A stretch of 64,000 bases of DNA. Source: Syntrophaceae bacterium UBA6109. Its GTDB lineage: Bacteria; Desulfobacterota; Syntrophia; Syntrophales; UBA6109. Shown here in pieces: positions 27,127-36,160 of the stretch. The stretch lies in the NCBI GenBank assembly GCA_002428445.1, contig DIWJ01000074.1, positions 47,052 through 111,051 on the forward strand. Reading direction: 5' to 3'. The stretch's first letter is position 1. Each line of letters begins with the position of its first letter. The notes under the pieces were generated by a model that was not told the origin of the DNA, ran no database searches, and was given only the letters and a program-made list of their open reading frames with translations. The translations under genes were made by a program, and so were the position numbers.

Positions 27127-28007
27127 CGCACCAGCCGCTTCAGCGCCTCTTCGTATTTTTCCCCCGTCTTGCGAACGATCTCTTCGGGAAGTTCCGGCGC
27201 CGGCGCCTTCTGATTCCAGGGGAGGGACAGCAGGTAGTCCCGCAGGAACTGCTTGTCGAAACTCTTCTGCGGCCTCCCCGCCTCGTAATCATCCTTGGGC
27301 CAGAACCGGGAGGAGTCGGGCGTCAGCACCTCGTCGATGAGGATGAGGTCCGTGCCCAGAAGACCGAATTCGAATTTCGTATCGGCGATGATGATCCCCG
27401 CCTTATCGGCAATCTCCGCGGCCCGCCGGTAGATGGCGATACTGACGTCGACAATCTTCCGCGTCAGATCCGCACCGACGATCTTCTCCATCTCCGGACG
27501 CGCGATCGGCTGGTCGTGCTCGCCTTCCCCGGCCTTTGTGGAAGGCGTGAAGATCGGCTCCGGGAGGCGGGAGGACTCCAGGAGCCCGTCGGGCAGGCGG
27601 ATCCCCGAAACGCTTCCGGTCTCCCTGTAATCCTTCCATCCTCCGCCGCTGAGATAACCCCTTACCACGCACTCGACGGGGAGGGGCTTGGCTTTCTTCA
27701 CCAGCATGCTGCGGTTTCGCAGGATCTCGCGGTAGGGCCGGCAGGTCGGGGGAAAATCGTCCGGGTCCGTAGCGACGAGGTGATTGGGGACGATGTTCTT
27801 CATCCGGTCGAACCAGAAAATGGACATCCGCGTCAGAATCTCTCCCTTGCCGGGGACGGGGTTGGGCATGACCACGTCAAAAGCGGAGATCCGGTCGGTG
27901 GCCACGATCAGAAGATATTCGCCCACTTCATAGAGGTCGCGGACCTTTCCTCGGTTCAGCAGCCGGAGATCCGGAAATTCGGTTTTCATCAATCCACGGC
28001 GTTCCAT
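27123..28007 (-). CDS. purC: Phosphoribosylaminoimidazole-succinocarboxamide synthase (SAICAR synthetase)
   Basis: The 294-residue protein begins at an ATG behind AGGAGGAGG. It has the PurC signature: [69 protein letters not shown] and [15 protein letters not shown]. It catalyses the ATP-dependent joining of CAIR and aspartate in purine synthesis. The size is that of the longer (about 290-residue) bacterial class. Confidence 0.96.
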   Translation of the reverse strand: MERRGLMKTEFPDLRLLNRGKVRDLYEVGEYLLIVATDRISAFDVVMPNPVPGKGEILTRMSIFWFDRMKNIVPNHLVATDPDDFPPTCRPYREILRNRSMLVKKAKPLPVECVVRGYLSGGGWKDYRETGSVSGIRLPDGLLESSRLPEPIFTPSTKAGEGEHDQPIARPEMEKIVGADLTRKIVDVSIAIYRRAAEIADKAGIIIADTKFEFGLLGTDLILIDEVLTPDSSRFWPKDDYEAGRPQKSFDKQFLRDYLLSLPWNQKAPAPELPEEIVRKTGEKYEEALKRLVR

Positions 28008-28034
28008 GCTTTCCTCCTCCTGACGAGTTTGATT

Positions 28035-28661
28035 TCAAATATAGGGATTGTGGCTCTTTTCGTGTCCGATCGTGGACGTGGGCGAACTGCCGTAGTTGTG
28101 GCCGGGATAGACGACCGTCGCATCGGGAAGGCCGAACAGCTTCTCCCGGATGGCGGCGGCCATGACGTCCCAGGAGCCGCCGGGAAGGTCCGTCCGCCCG
28201 ACGCCTTCCACAAAAAGGGTGTCGCCGGTGAAAACCGCTCCGTCCGCGTAGAGGCACATTCCGCCGGGCGTGTGGCCCGGCGCGTGGATCACGGTGAGGG
28301 TCGATCCGCCCAGCTTCAGCTCGCTCCCGTCCCGGACGACCATGTCCGCGGGCGGAGACGGCCGGGCGCCGAACATCCTGAGATAGGCCGAGGGGATGGA
28401 AACGAGCATCTGCGCGTCCGCTTCATGGATGACGATCGCGGCGCCCGTCTTTTCCTTCATCTCGGCGTTGCCGCCGGTGTGGTCGGGATGGCCGTGGGTG
28501 TTGACGATATAGCGGATCGTGAGGCCTTCCCGTTGGGCCTCCTTCAGAATCTCATCGACGTTCGCGGCGGGGTCGATCACGAGTCCTTCGCCGGATTCCT
28601 GATCGCCCACGATGTAGGCGAAAACCGCCATGCCGCCGACCTGTATCTGTTTGATAATCAT
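28035..28661 (-). CDS. Metallo-beta-lactamase-fold hydrolase, glyoxalase II-like
   Basis: The ATG at 28661 (MIIKQIQVGGMAVFAY) gives 208 residues. The metal motif THGHPDHTGG (HxHxDH), His in HAPGHTPGG, Asp in FTGDTLF and His in YPGHNYG make a complete two-metal site. The set is typical of hydroxyacylglutathione hydrolase-like enzymes that lack the C-terminal glutathione domain. It lies just upstream of purC with the same direction. The substrate cannot be read from the sequence. Confidence 0.9.
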   Translation of the reverse strand: MIIKQIQVGGMAVFAYIVGDQESGEGLVIDPAANVDEILKEAQREGLTIRYIVNTHGHPDHTGGNAEMKEKTGAAIVIHEADAQMLVSIPSAYLRMFGARPSPPADMVVRDGSELKLGGSTLTVIHAPGHTPGGMCLYADGAVFTGDTLFVEGVGRTDLPGGSWDVMAAAIREKLFGLPDATVVYPGHNYGSSPTSTIGHEKSHNPYI

Positions 28662-28798
28662 GATGTTGTCCCGTCCCGGTTCTTTGTTTTTTTCAGCAGA
28701 CGCCGACGAACTGTCGGGATGCCCTACCATTTTCTTCGCCCGAAAGTCAACGCTCCGGGTCCGCCCGCGCCGCGCGGGGCGGCGATCGACGGAAAGGG

Positions 28799-29539
28799 CT
28801 ATTTCATCCTGCGGATGCGGACCTCGATTTCCTTCTCCTCCTTGAGCAGGCCGACGAGTTTTGCCGTGTCGGTCTCCCCGTAGTGGTAGGGGTAGAGGAT
28901 CTTCGGCCGGAATGCCTTGGCGGCGTCGGCGACCATCTCCGGTGTGTTCGTGTAGGGCAGATTCATCGGCACAAAGGCGATGTCGATATTCTTCAGGCCC
29001 TTCATCTCCGGCGTATTTTCAGAGTCCCCGGCGATGTAGAGGCGCTTGTCGCCCAGAGTGAGGATATATCCGTTGCCCACTCCCTTCGGGTGAAAGGGAT
29101 TGCCGGGGCTGCGCATTTGAACGAGATTGTAGGCGGGGACGGCCTCGATGCGGATTCCCTGGACCGTCCTGCTCTCGCCGTTCTTCATGGCGACGCTCCC
29201 CGGAATCTGCTTCGCGGCGTTTTCGTTGGCGACGATCGCCGTCTTCCCGGTCCGGATCGGCTCGATCGCCTTGAGATCGAGGTGGTCGGAATGTTCGTGC
29301 GTCACGAGGACGAGATCGGCCTTCGGCAGTTTCCCGTAATCCGCCTCTTTCGAGACAGGATCGATCTGGAGAATTTTCCCGCCGAAGGAGAGCATCAGCG
29401 ACCCGTGGCCGAGAAAGGCGATGGCGAGATCCCCTTCGGACGTCTTGATCGTGTCGGTCTCCAGTACGTCCTGGGCCGGCGAAGTCACGGCGAAAAAGAC
29501 CATAGGCAGACTCATCAACGCGGGCAGAAATTTTTCCAT
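28799..29539 (-). CDS. Secreted UlaG-like metal-dependent hydrolase (MBL fold)
   Basis: The 246-residue protein has an N-terminal signal peptide (LPALMSLPMVFFAVTSPA) and an MBL fold with FLGHGSLMLSFGGKILQIDP, THEHSDHLDLKAIEP, AVPAYNLV, YIAGDSENTPEM and YPYHYGETD. These are the five motifs of the UlaG/YtnP-like L-ascorbate-6-phosphate lactonase branch, here exported. The natural substrate is unknown. Confidence 0.85.
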   Translation of the reverse strand: MEKFLPALMSLPMVFFAVTSPAQDVLETDTIKTSEGDLAIAFLGHGSLMLSFGGKILQIDPVSKEADYGKLPKADLVLVTHEHSDHLDLKAIEPIRTGKTAIVANENAAKQIPGSVAMKNGESRTVQGIRIEAVPAYNLVQMRSPGNPFHPKGVGNGYILTLGDKRLYIAGDSENTPEMKGLKNIDIAFVPMNLPYTNTPEMVADAAKAFRPKILYPYHYGETDTAKLVGLLKEEKEIEVRIRRMK

Positions 29540-29584
29540 GGTTTTGCACCTCCTTCGAATTTTCTTTTTCTATTGTAAGCCGTT

Positions 29585-30925
29585 TCAGCCCTTCCTGGCA
29601 AGGCAGGCGGCGAAAAACCCGTCGGTGCCGTGGCGATGGGGGAGACTGCGGAGGAACCCGTCGCCGCACAGCAGTTTGGCCGCCGCCGGTGCGGCAGGAC
29701 GCGAAAGACGATACTCCGGGTTGCGCGCCAGAAATGCCTGAACCATCGCCTCGTTTTCCTCGGGCAGGATCGTGCAGGTGACATAGACGAGCGTTCCCGC
29801 CGGCTTTACGCGGTCGGCCGCGTGATGGAGGATCGTCCTCTGGAGTTCCACAAGGGACCGGAGACGCTCCGGCGTCAGGCGCCAGCGGATCTCCGGGTTC
29901 CTCCGCAGCGTCCCCAGACCGGAGCAGGGCGCGTCCACGAGGACGCGGTCGAAACGTTCCCCGGCGAGGGCGTCCGTGGCGGCGTCGGCCGTCTTCGTTT
30001 CGACGATCGTCACGCCCAGGCGGAGGGCGTTCTCCCGCAGGGCCGAAATCTTCTCGGCGCCGATGTCGCAGGCGACGATGCGGCCCCGGTTCTTCATCAG
30101 CTGGGCCAGGTGATGCGTCTTGCCGCCCGTCCCGGCGCACAGGTCCAGGACCGAGTCGCCGGGGATCGGACCGACGGCATGCGATATCAGCTGGGACCCC
30201 TCATCCTGAATCTGGATGCGGCCTTCCTGGAAACAGGCCGTTTTCCAGAGGGAGTCGGTGTTCCCGTGGATGCTGAGGCCGTCCGGCGACAGGGTTGTCG
30301 GGCGGCTCGAAAGTCCCAGTTTGCGCAACTCTTCCTCGACCGTCCTGCGGTCCGCCTTCAGCGAATTGACGCGGACGGTCAGGGGCGGGATCTCGTTGTT
30401 GGCCTTGCAGAAGGCGGTCGTCTCGGGAACGCCCAGGATCCCGATCCAGCGCTCGACAAGCCAGCGGGGGTGCGAGTGGAAGACGCTGAGATGGCCGGCG
30501 GGATCCTTGTCGGGATCCGGATAGGCGATCTCCCGGCGGGTGCGGGCGGCGTTTCTCAGGATGGCATTGACCAGGGCGGCCGCGGCCATCCGCGTTTTCT
30601 TGGCGATCGCGACGGCCTCGCTGACGACGGCGTACTCCGGAACGCGGTCCAGGAAGAAAAGCTGGTAGAGGCCCGTGCGCAGGATGTTGCGGATGTCCGC
30701 ATCGAGCGCCCCGGTGCCCGGCGGATAGAGGGAATCGATGATCCAGTCGAGCCGGCCCCGCATGCGGAGCGTCCCGTAGACGATCTCGGTGAGAAGGCGC
30801 CTGTCCCGGGGGTCTTCCAGCTTTCCCGAGCGGAGGGTCTCGTCGAGTTCCTGTTCCGCGAAGGCGCCCTTCCGGTCCACCTTCGAGAGGATCGATACGG
30901 CCAGGGCGCGCGGGGTCGATTTCAT
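29585..30925 (-). CDS. rsmB: 16S rRNA (cytosine-967-C5)-methyltransferase RsmB
   Basis: The 446-residue protein begins at an ATG at 30925. The N-terminal NusB-like domain (LAVSILSKVDRKGAFAEQEL; LLTEIVYGTLRMRGRLDWII) is followed by the methyltransferase: LDLCAGTGGKTHHLA, VDAPCSGLGTLRRNPE (motif IV) and YVTCTILPEENEAMV (motif VI Cys). It methylates C967 of 16S rRNA. It lies downstream of fmt, a common fmt-rsmB pairing. Confidence 0.95.
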   Translation of the reverse strand: MKSTPRALAVSILSKVDRKGAFAEQELDETLRSGKLEDPRDRRLLTEIVYGTLRMRGRLDWIIDSLYPPGTGALDADIRNILRTGLYQLFFLDRVPEYAVVSEAVAIAKKTRMAAAALVNAILRNAARTRREIAYPDPDKDPAGHLSVFHSHPRWLVERWIGILGVPETTAFCKANNEIPPLTVRVNSLKADRRTVEEELRKLGLSSRPTTLSPDGLSIHGNTDSLWKTACFQEGRIQIQDEGSQLISHAVGPIPGDSVLDLCAGTGGKTHHLAQLMKNRGRIVACDIGAEKISALRENALRLGVTIVETKTADAATDALAGERFDRVLVDAPCSGLGTLRRNPEIRWRLTPERLRSLVELQRTILHHAADRVKPAGTLVYVTCTILPEENEAMVQAFLARNPEYRLSRPAAPAAAKLLCGDGFLRSLPHRHGTDGFFAACLARKG

Positions 30926-30992
30926 AAGCAACCTCCGCGGGCGTCCGTTCCGTCGTCGCCGTTCAGGGATTGAGAAATGCCGAACATCTTCA

Positions 30993-31937
30993 TCATGCGT
31001 CGCCGACGCGGGCGTCGGGCCCAAGGCGGCAGCCGCGCAGGAAGTCGCCGATGGGCATGCGGTTCTTGTTCTCCAGCTGGACGTCCCGGAGAAGGACATG
31101 TCCGTCGCCGGCCGCTACGGCGAGCCCCTCCTCCGCCAGCGGGCCGGCCGTTCCCGGGACCTTTTCGTGGCGGCATTCCGAGATCGCCGCCGAAAAGATC
31201 TTCAGGACCTTGCCGTTCAGGCAGGTATAGGCGCCGGGGACGGGCGAGAGCCCGCGGATGAGATTCAGGATCTCGCGGCAGCTTCTCTCCCAGCGGATCC
31301 GCCCGTCTTCCTTCTTCAGGCGCGGTGCGAAGGTCGCCAGGGCAGGGTCCTGGGGCGTGCAGACGGCTTTTCCCGACTCGACCGCCTCCACGGCGCCGAT
31401 CAGCAGTTCCGCCCCCATCAGGGACAGGCGGTCGTGCAGTGCGCCGAAGTCCTCCTCGGGGCCGATCGGGGTTTCTTCCTGCAGGAGGATGCCGCCGGAG
31501 TCCACGCCCTCGTCCATCTGCATGATCGTGACGCCGGTTTCCGTTTCGCCGCGGATCAGCGTCCACTGGATCGGCGCGGCGCCCCGACAGCGGGGCAGGA
31601 GCGACGGGTGAACGTTGATGCAGCCGTATTTGGGGCAGACGAGGATCTCCTTCGGCAGGATCTGTCCGAAGGCGGCGACGACGACGAGCTCGGGGGCGAT
31701 GCCGCGGAACACCTCCAGGAAGGCGGCATCCCGGACCTTCTCCGGTTGATAAACGGCGATCCCATGGCTCTGCGCCAGAACCTTGACCGGCGGCCGGGCC
31801 GCCTGGCGGCCGCGGCCTTTGGGACGGTCCGGCTGCGTGACGACGCCGGCCACATCGCGTCCGCTGCGGATCAGCGCCGCCAGCGACGGTACGGCGAAAT
31901 CCGGCGTTCCCATGAAGAGGATTTTCGTCTTGCCCAC
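30993..31937 (-). CDS. fmt: Methionyl-tRNA formyltransferase
   Basis: A GTG at 31937 behind GGGAG gives 314 residues beginning VGKTKILFMGTPDFAVPSL; an ATG at 31961 adds eight residues but lacks a good site. The folate-binding motif HPSLLPRCRGAAPIQW and DEGVDSGGILLQEE are present, and the C-terminal anticodon-like domain ends at KNRMPIGDFLRGCRLG. It formylates initiator Met-tRNA. It is followed at 67 bases by rsmB. Confidence 0.95.
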   Translation of the reverse strand: MGKTKILFMGTPDFAVPSLAALIRSGRDVAGVVTQPDRPKGRGRQAARPPVKVLAQSHGIAVYQPEKVRDAAFLEVFRGIAPELVVVAAFGQILPKEILVCPKYGCINVHPSLLPRCRGAAPIQWTLIRGETETGVTIMQMDEGVDSGGILLQEETPIGPEEDFGALHDRLSLMGAELLIGAVEAVESGKAVCTPQDPALATFAPRLKKEDGRIRWERSCREILNLIRGLSPVPGAYTCLNGKVLKIFSAAISECRHEKVPGTAGPLAEEGLAVAAGDGHVLLRDVQLENKNRMPIGDFLRGCRLGPDARVGDA

Positions 31938-31961
31938 TAGGTCTCCCGATACTTTGATCAT

Positions 31962-32605
31962 CCCTCAGTGCGGGGTTCTCCAAGACCATTTGCAGAAATA
32001 GCGGCCGTTGCCATCGCACGGAGGTTCCTTCGGCTGCGCTCAGGATAAACTCCGCGACGCGGCGATCCCGCCCTTGTCACCTGAGCACACGGGAAGGTGT
32101 CGTCCCCGCGAAAGCGGGGACCCAGCTCTTTGCATATCTCGAAATGACAGAGGCAACATCCCCATGTTCCTGGATACCCGCCTTCGCGGGAACGAGGGAG
32201 AGGGATTGCATCGGTCCGTCCGCAGAACAAGAGCGGCATCGTGCAAACGCTCGGTCGCACGATAGCGGACCGGGATGCAAGCTGTCAAGGCGGGTTTAGA
32301 GGAAATGCTCGGAGCGCTGCCTTGCATGACATAACCGGTATCCGAGTCTCCTCTGCGGCTCTAATACTTTTCGAAGCCGAAAATCAGTCTTTGGATTATG
32401 GCGGGAACAGCTGCAATCCGATAAAATTTCTCTCGACCCTTTCTCTAGCCACCTCTCCAGCACTTCAGAGCGCTCAGGATTTTTTGCGTCAAATGGCAAA
32501 AGGGACGCTTCTCTGTCGGTCTTTCCGCGCTTTTCTGTACAGAGTTTCGAATAGAGGTCGTCTTGGTACAGGCGCTTCTGCAGCAAGGCAGAACCCCATT
32601 AAGAG
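31962..32605. other. Intergenic stretch with dispersed palindromes and no confident gene
   Basis: About 640 bases between fmt and a broken peptidase gene. The part 32095-32200 holds two hairpins described separately. The part 32300-32590 has an open leftward frame without ribosome site or known motif; it may be decayed DNA. Composition here is less GC-rich than in fmt. Confidence 0.4.
32104..32190. repeat. Dispersed palindromic repeat pair
   Basis: Two hairpins, CCCCGC-GAAA-GCGGGG (32104-32119) and CCCGC-CTTC-GCGGG (32177-32190), lie about 60 bases apart in opposite orientation, flanked by GGACCCAG and CTGGATA. This arrangement is the well-known REP-like unit in many proteobacteria (with the consensus of a CCCGC..GCGGG core and CTGGAT flank). 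A paired copy may be mobilised as a REPIN. Function is likely structural or regulatory of mRNA ends. Confidence 0.65.
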
Positions 32606-33230
32606 ATGAGACTCAGAGCCACCCTCCCTTTATTTGTTCTCGCTGCCTTATTGAGCATTCCCATTCAGATATCCGTATCTTTCGCCCGTTCGCCGGAACT
32701 GGGTGAGATTGACATGGCCATCGCACGGAAAGGAGGCCGCTAGCAGGCGCGGGATACTTGAATATCCAGATTGCGCGCTGAGGAGCGAAGGAAGAGGCTG
32801 GGATCCTATTTGCCGGTCGCCACGGGTAGGGAGAAGATATTGGCTCCAGTGCTGGGAGCCCTCCCCGTCAGCCTCGATTGGTGCGACTACAACGGCGCCA
32901 GCTATGTGACGCCGGTGAAAGAGCAGGCATCCTGCGGCGTGTGCTGGTCCTTTGGGCCGACGGCGGCCTTGGAATCCAATATCCTCATTTCCCGGAACAC
33001 GCCGGGCGCCGATCTGGATCTTTCGGAACAGACACTGCTCTCCTGCAACGGGATGGGCACCTGCTACGGCGGATGGATAGGCTTCGCATCGAACTGGTTC
33101 AGCTCACTGCCGAATCCATCAAATATGCCCTCTCCAACGGCGGTCCTCTCTTGACCCTCATGGCAGACAACACGGACTTTTATTATTACCGGACGGGTGT
33201 CTATTCTCATTCCTGGCGAAGCTTCGAGGG
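32606..33230 (+). pseudogene. Broken papain-family (C1A) cysteine protease gene
   Basis: The frame from ATG 32606 encodes a signal peptide (TLPLFVLAALLSIPIQISVS) and a prepeptidase-like segment interrupted by TAG at 32741 and TGA at 32759, both in positions where Trp or similar is plausible. It continues in the same frame with ISRLRAEERRKRLGSYLP and the active-site block YVTPVKEQASCGVCWSFG. After GGWIGFASNWFSS the match moves to another frame (IKYALSNGGPLLTLMADN, TGVYSHSWRSFEG). The gap indicates an internal deletion plus frameshift, and the catalytic His region is missing. It is clearly inactive. Confidence 0.75.
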
Positions 33231-33417
33231 ATACCGCAGGCAAAACTGGCTGTACTGGTACCCGTACGGGTTGGCCTGGCGGTATCTCAGCCACAGAAGG
33301 CGGAGGGTCACTCCCTTACGTTACGGGTCAGCCCCCTGCGGAGGTACTCCGTGGCAGGCAGTTCGCGTTGCCCCGGCGGCGCTGACGGAACAGACGAAAA
33401 CAGCGGGGCTTCCAGGC
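33231..33417. other. Decayed sequence between protease remnant and IS remnant
   Basis: GC-rich sequence with no protein motif that I recognise. It lies between the end of the peptidase remnant and the istA remnant and may be the rest of the insertion sequence or of the peptidase 3' end. Confidence 0.3.
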
Positions 33418-33574
33418 TGCCGTCGTCTAGGTCAGGCCGACAGAGGCCACCTCAAACCGGCACGCTCCACGTAATCCATGACCGTGCCGCGGGCGCTGTT
33501 ACAACTCTGCGCGATTTGTTTGTTCGATAACCGCTTCTCCCACTTCAGTCGGAGAACTTCTCTATGGTACGCAT
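33418..33574 (-). mobile_element. IS21-family istA N-terminal remnant
   Basis: Read leftward, a frame gives YHREVLRLKWEKRLSNKQIA, QSCNSARGTVMDYVERAGLR and WPLSA, which is the helix-turn-helix start of IS21-type transposases (IstA). An ATG-like start (MRTIE) is separated from it by a frameshift, and a stop follows shortly after WPLSA. No istB and no complete element are present. The AT-rich sequence beyond 33700 with GGGCCCCCAAAAAACTGG may include the element's left end. Confidence 0.6.
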
Positions 33575-33781
33575 GAATAACCTTTCCGCCGCCATCATCG
33601 CCGCCAGGGTTTTCCTGCGAGTATTAGCGGCTTTCATGAAGTTTATCCAGCGTCATCACACTCGCTTGGCGGCTTCCATCATATTACGGTGGCGACTTGC
33701 TACAGAATACGCAATTTCGGGCCCCCAAAAAACTGGTCCACTCAGACAGTCAGTTTCCTGTCCTAAAATTGTTTATAAAAT

Positions 33782-33793
33782 ATTGTTGACAAT
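33782..33793 (+). promoter_or_regulatory. Candidate GntR operator overlapping a -35 element
   Basis: ATTGT-TG-ACAAT is an inverted repeat of two 5-base arms around two bases. It contains TTGACA (33786-33791), a perfect -35 hexamer, followed about 15 bases on by TATATG as a possible -10. It lies 83 bases ahead of the gntR-type start. FadR/FCD-class operators often follow a TTGTnnACAA pattern, so repression of its own gene is plausible. Inference. Confidence 0.4.
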
Positions 33794-33875
33794 TTAAAAT
33801 GTTTAATATATGAGACGTCCAAAAGTACATTGTATGCAGTTTATATAGATAAACTCCACAGTTGAGGTTGATAAT

Positions 33876-34565
33876 ATGCTTGTAGAAATTAAGTCTGTTA
33901 CTAATGCGGCTGTTGAATACCTAAGAACGCTAATCGTGACCGGCAGCCTAAAAGCAAATCAAAAAATCATTGAAAATGATCTTGCCTCTGCTCTCGGTAT
34001 CAGTCGGCTTCCCATTCGAGAGGCATTCCGAATTCTTGAAACTGAACATTTGGTTGTCAGTATTCCGAGAAGGGGAACCTTCGTATCGGCCGTTTCTATG
34101 GAGGATTTATCGGGCTTATCCCAGGTTCGTGAGATGGTGGAATTATATGCCATTGATATTTTTAAGACCAAGAAAATCAAGAAATTGCCGTTGGTTGAAG
34201 CAGCGATAGAAAAAGCTTCCCGGTTACCGACTCCCTTAGAAGGAAATTCTGACGAAATTCTTCAGTATCATGTGGCTTTTTCTGGTTTTCACACGAAGTT
34301 GGTTGAATCGGCTGAAAACTATCGAATTACCCATTTTTATAAAGCGATTTGTCCAAGTTTGACTCGCTACCAGATCTTATACTTGTTCTTTCCTGGATCG
34401 AGGGAGCGTTCCCTACAGAGTCATCGGCAGATACTCAGCAACATCGCGATGGGTGAGTATGATGAAGCGAAGAATTTTTTGATGAGCCATATCCGACAAA
34501 CTACGGAGATACTCAAGGAGAATATTCGACAGAATGAAGCGAAAATCCAGGATAGGGATGGATGA
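33876..34565 (+). CDS. GntR-family (FCD/FadR subfamily) transcription regulator
   Basis: The 229-residue protein has a winged HTH (ENDLASALGISRLPIREAFR, SIPRRGTFVSAV) and a FadR-type all-helical FCD effector domain (LSGLSQVREMVELYAIDIFK; YHVAFSGFHTKLVESAEN; SHRQILSNIAMGEYDEAKNF; MSHIRQT). FCD regulators bind carboxylate ligands and control catabolic operons. It is first in the AT-richer island and reads into the dehydratase, TRAP and Grd genes, so it probably senses the substrate of that pathway. Confidence 0.9.
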   Translation: MLVEIKSVTNAAVEYLRTLIVTGSLKANQKIIENDLASALGISRLPIREAFRILETEHLVVSIPRRGTFVSAVSMEDLSGLSQVREMVELYAIDIFKTKKIKKLPLVEAAIEKASRLPTPLEGNSDEILQYHVAFSGFHTKLVESAENYRITHFYKAICPSLTRYQILYLFFPGSRERSLQSHRQILSNIAMGEYDEAKNFLMSHIRQTTEILKENIRQNEAKIQDRDG

Positions 34566-34631
34566 GGAAGGATGTCAGATGAAGGAGTATCTGAAGGTGC
34601 TAGCTGAATCTATGAGAGGAGACGATAGGAA

Positions 34632-35792
34632 ATGAAATTCTACGGGTATCCAAGGCCTGATGGCAAGGCAGGGGCGAGAAATTACGTTGCCCTAATTCCC
34701 ATGACAGGTTGTGTCAATGCAGTATGCCATCACATCGAGAAAATAATAAGAGGTACAAAAGCTCTGCCTCATCATCAAGGATGCCTACATCCGCCAAAGG
34801 ACACGGACCAGGTAACAAGGACGATCATTAATTTGGGTAAAAATCCCAACATTGCTGCAGTGCTACTCGTTGGTTTGGGATGCGAAATGGTCGTCTCCGA
34901 ACAAGTGTTAGAGGGCATTAGGGAATCTGGGAAGCCTGTTGATCTCATTGTCGTCCATGAAATCGGCGGGATGCTTGATAGTATTAGCAAGGGAGCGAAG
35001 ATTGCGGCCGAAATGGTGTTGCAGGCAAGTGGGATAAGACGAGAGGAGTTTGATCTTGGATCGCTATGTTTTGGGACAAAATGCGGTTCGTCGGATACGA
35101 CTTCCGGTCTATCTTCCAATCTGGTTGTGGGTGAAGTGTGCAGGATCATGACCAAGGAAGGGGGAACGTTCTTGCAGGGTGAAGTGTGCGATATCATGGG
35201 TGGTGAATACGCCTTGAAGAAACTCTGCGTCAATCAAAACCAGGGAGAGAAGATTGTTGAGTTTGTCCGCGACTTATATAGGAGAGGGCGCGCTGTGGGC
35301 GCCGATGTCAGAGGTTCTCAAATGACGAGCGGAAACGTGGCCGGCGGATTAACAACGTTAGTCGAAAAGGCACTGGGGGCAAACGCCAAAGGAGCAGATG
35401 TTCCCATCCAGAGTGCCTTGGAATACGGTGCTATTCCACATAGCCCGGGAAGGCACATTATGAATATTCCCGGTCATGGTTTTGAAAATCTCACAGGTTT
35501 GGCAGCGGGCGGAGCGATTGTTCATCTTTTTACAACCGGTAGAGGAGCGCCAAATGGCAACCCTATTCTTCCGGCGGTTAAAATTTGCGGTAATAAAAAG
35601 ACGACTGTCACCATGAAGGAACATATTGACGTCGATGTAACATCGGTACTTGACGAAACCGAAACCATAGAAACGGCGGGCGAGAGGCTTTATGAGTATG
35701 CCGTGTCAGTTGCCAATGGCAAGATGACGAGAGCGGAAATTCTTAATTATGATGGAACGATGGAGATCCTAATAGGCGGACCGGTGATTTGA
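34632..35792 (+). CDS. UxaA-family dehydratase/lyase, large subunit
   Basis: The 386-residue protein matches the C-terminal catalytic part of the altronate dehydratase family: GYPRPDGKAGARNYVALIPM, GCVNAVCHHIEKII, HHQGCLHPPKDT, LLVGLGCEMV, LGSLCFGTKCGSSDTTSGLS, MNIPGHGFENLTGLAAGGAI. The Cys residues fit a metal or Fe-S site. The family contains UxaA (altronate), GarD (galactarate) and SuyB (sulfolactate sulfo-lyase). A separate small SAF-domain gene follows, as in the two-gene SuyAB arrangement. The actual substrate is not determined by the sequence. Confidence 0.85.
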   Translation: MKFYGYPRPDGKAGARNYVALIPMTGCVNAVCHHIEKIIRGTKALPHHQGCLHPPKDTDQVTRTIINLGKNPNIAAVLLVGLGCEMVVSEQVLEGIRESGKPVDLIVVHEIGGMLDSISKGAKIAAEMVLQASGIRREEFDLGSLCFGTKCGSSDTTSGLSSNLVVGEVCRIMTKEGGTFLQGEVCDIMGGEYALKKLCVNQNQGEKIVEFVRDLYRRGRAVGADVRGSQMTSGNVAGGLTTLVEKALGANAKGADVPIQSALEYGAIPHSPGRHIMNIPGHGFENLTGLAAGGAIVHLFTTGRGAPNGNPILPAVKICGNKKTTVTMKEHIDVDVTSVLDETETIETAGERLYEYAVSVANGKMTRAEILNYDGTMEILIGGPVI

Positions 35793-35806
35793 GTAGAGGA
35801 GGTGTG

Positions 35807-36124
35807 ATGATGGTAAAACAAGCGAAACTAATTAATGAAAGGGATAATGTGATCATTGCCCTATCTGAAATAACCGCAGGTGAGGATGTTTATCTGCGGT
35901 GTAAAGGAAAAGAAACAAAATATAGATGTAACCAGGACATTCCATTCGGCCATAAAATTGCCTCCGCAGATATCAAGAAAGGCGAAGGCATCATCAAATA
36001 TGGTGAACATATCGGAAGCGCGACGCAAGATATTCGTAGGGGAGACTGGATACATACACATAATGTCAAAGATGATTACAAAGTTATTGGCGAAGATGGC
36101 AAGCCGTTGCCCGGGCAGGAGTGA
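35807..36124 (+). CDS. UxaA-family dehydratase, small SAF-domain subunit
   Basis: The protein of about 105 residues starts at ATG 35807 or 35810; AGGAGG lies upstream. It is a SAF fold (NERDNVIIALSEITAGEDVY; IPFGHKIASADIKKGEGIIK; GEHIGSATQDIRRGDWIHTH), the N-terminal substrate or metal gating domain of altronate dehydratase that is a separate subunit (SuyA-like) in two-gene systems. The large subunit ends 18 bases before. It is presumably co-assembled with it. Confidence 0.85.
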   Translation: MMVKQAKLINERDNVIIALSEITAGEDVYLRCKGKETKYRCNQDIPFGHKIASADIKKGEGIIKYGEHIGSATQDIRRGDWIHTHNVKDDYKVIGEDGKPLPGQE

Positions 36125-36160
36125 CGGGCTAACAAACTTGCGATTGAAAGTGAGGGCGAC

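Noticed and set aside
32296..32586. Leftward frame of 96 codons after the dispersed repeat
   Set aside because: No start signal and no recognised motif; lies in apparently decayed DNA.
32741..32761. TAG and TGA in the C1A protease read as recoded codons
   Set aside because: The gene also has a deletion, a frameshift and no catalytic His; the stops are decay, not selenocysteine or pyrrolysine.
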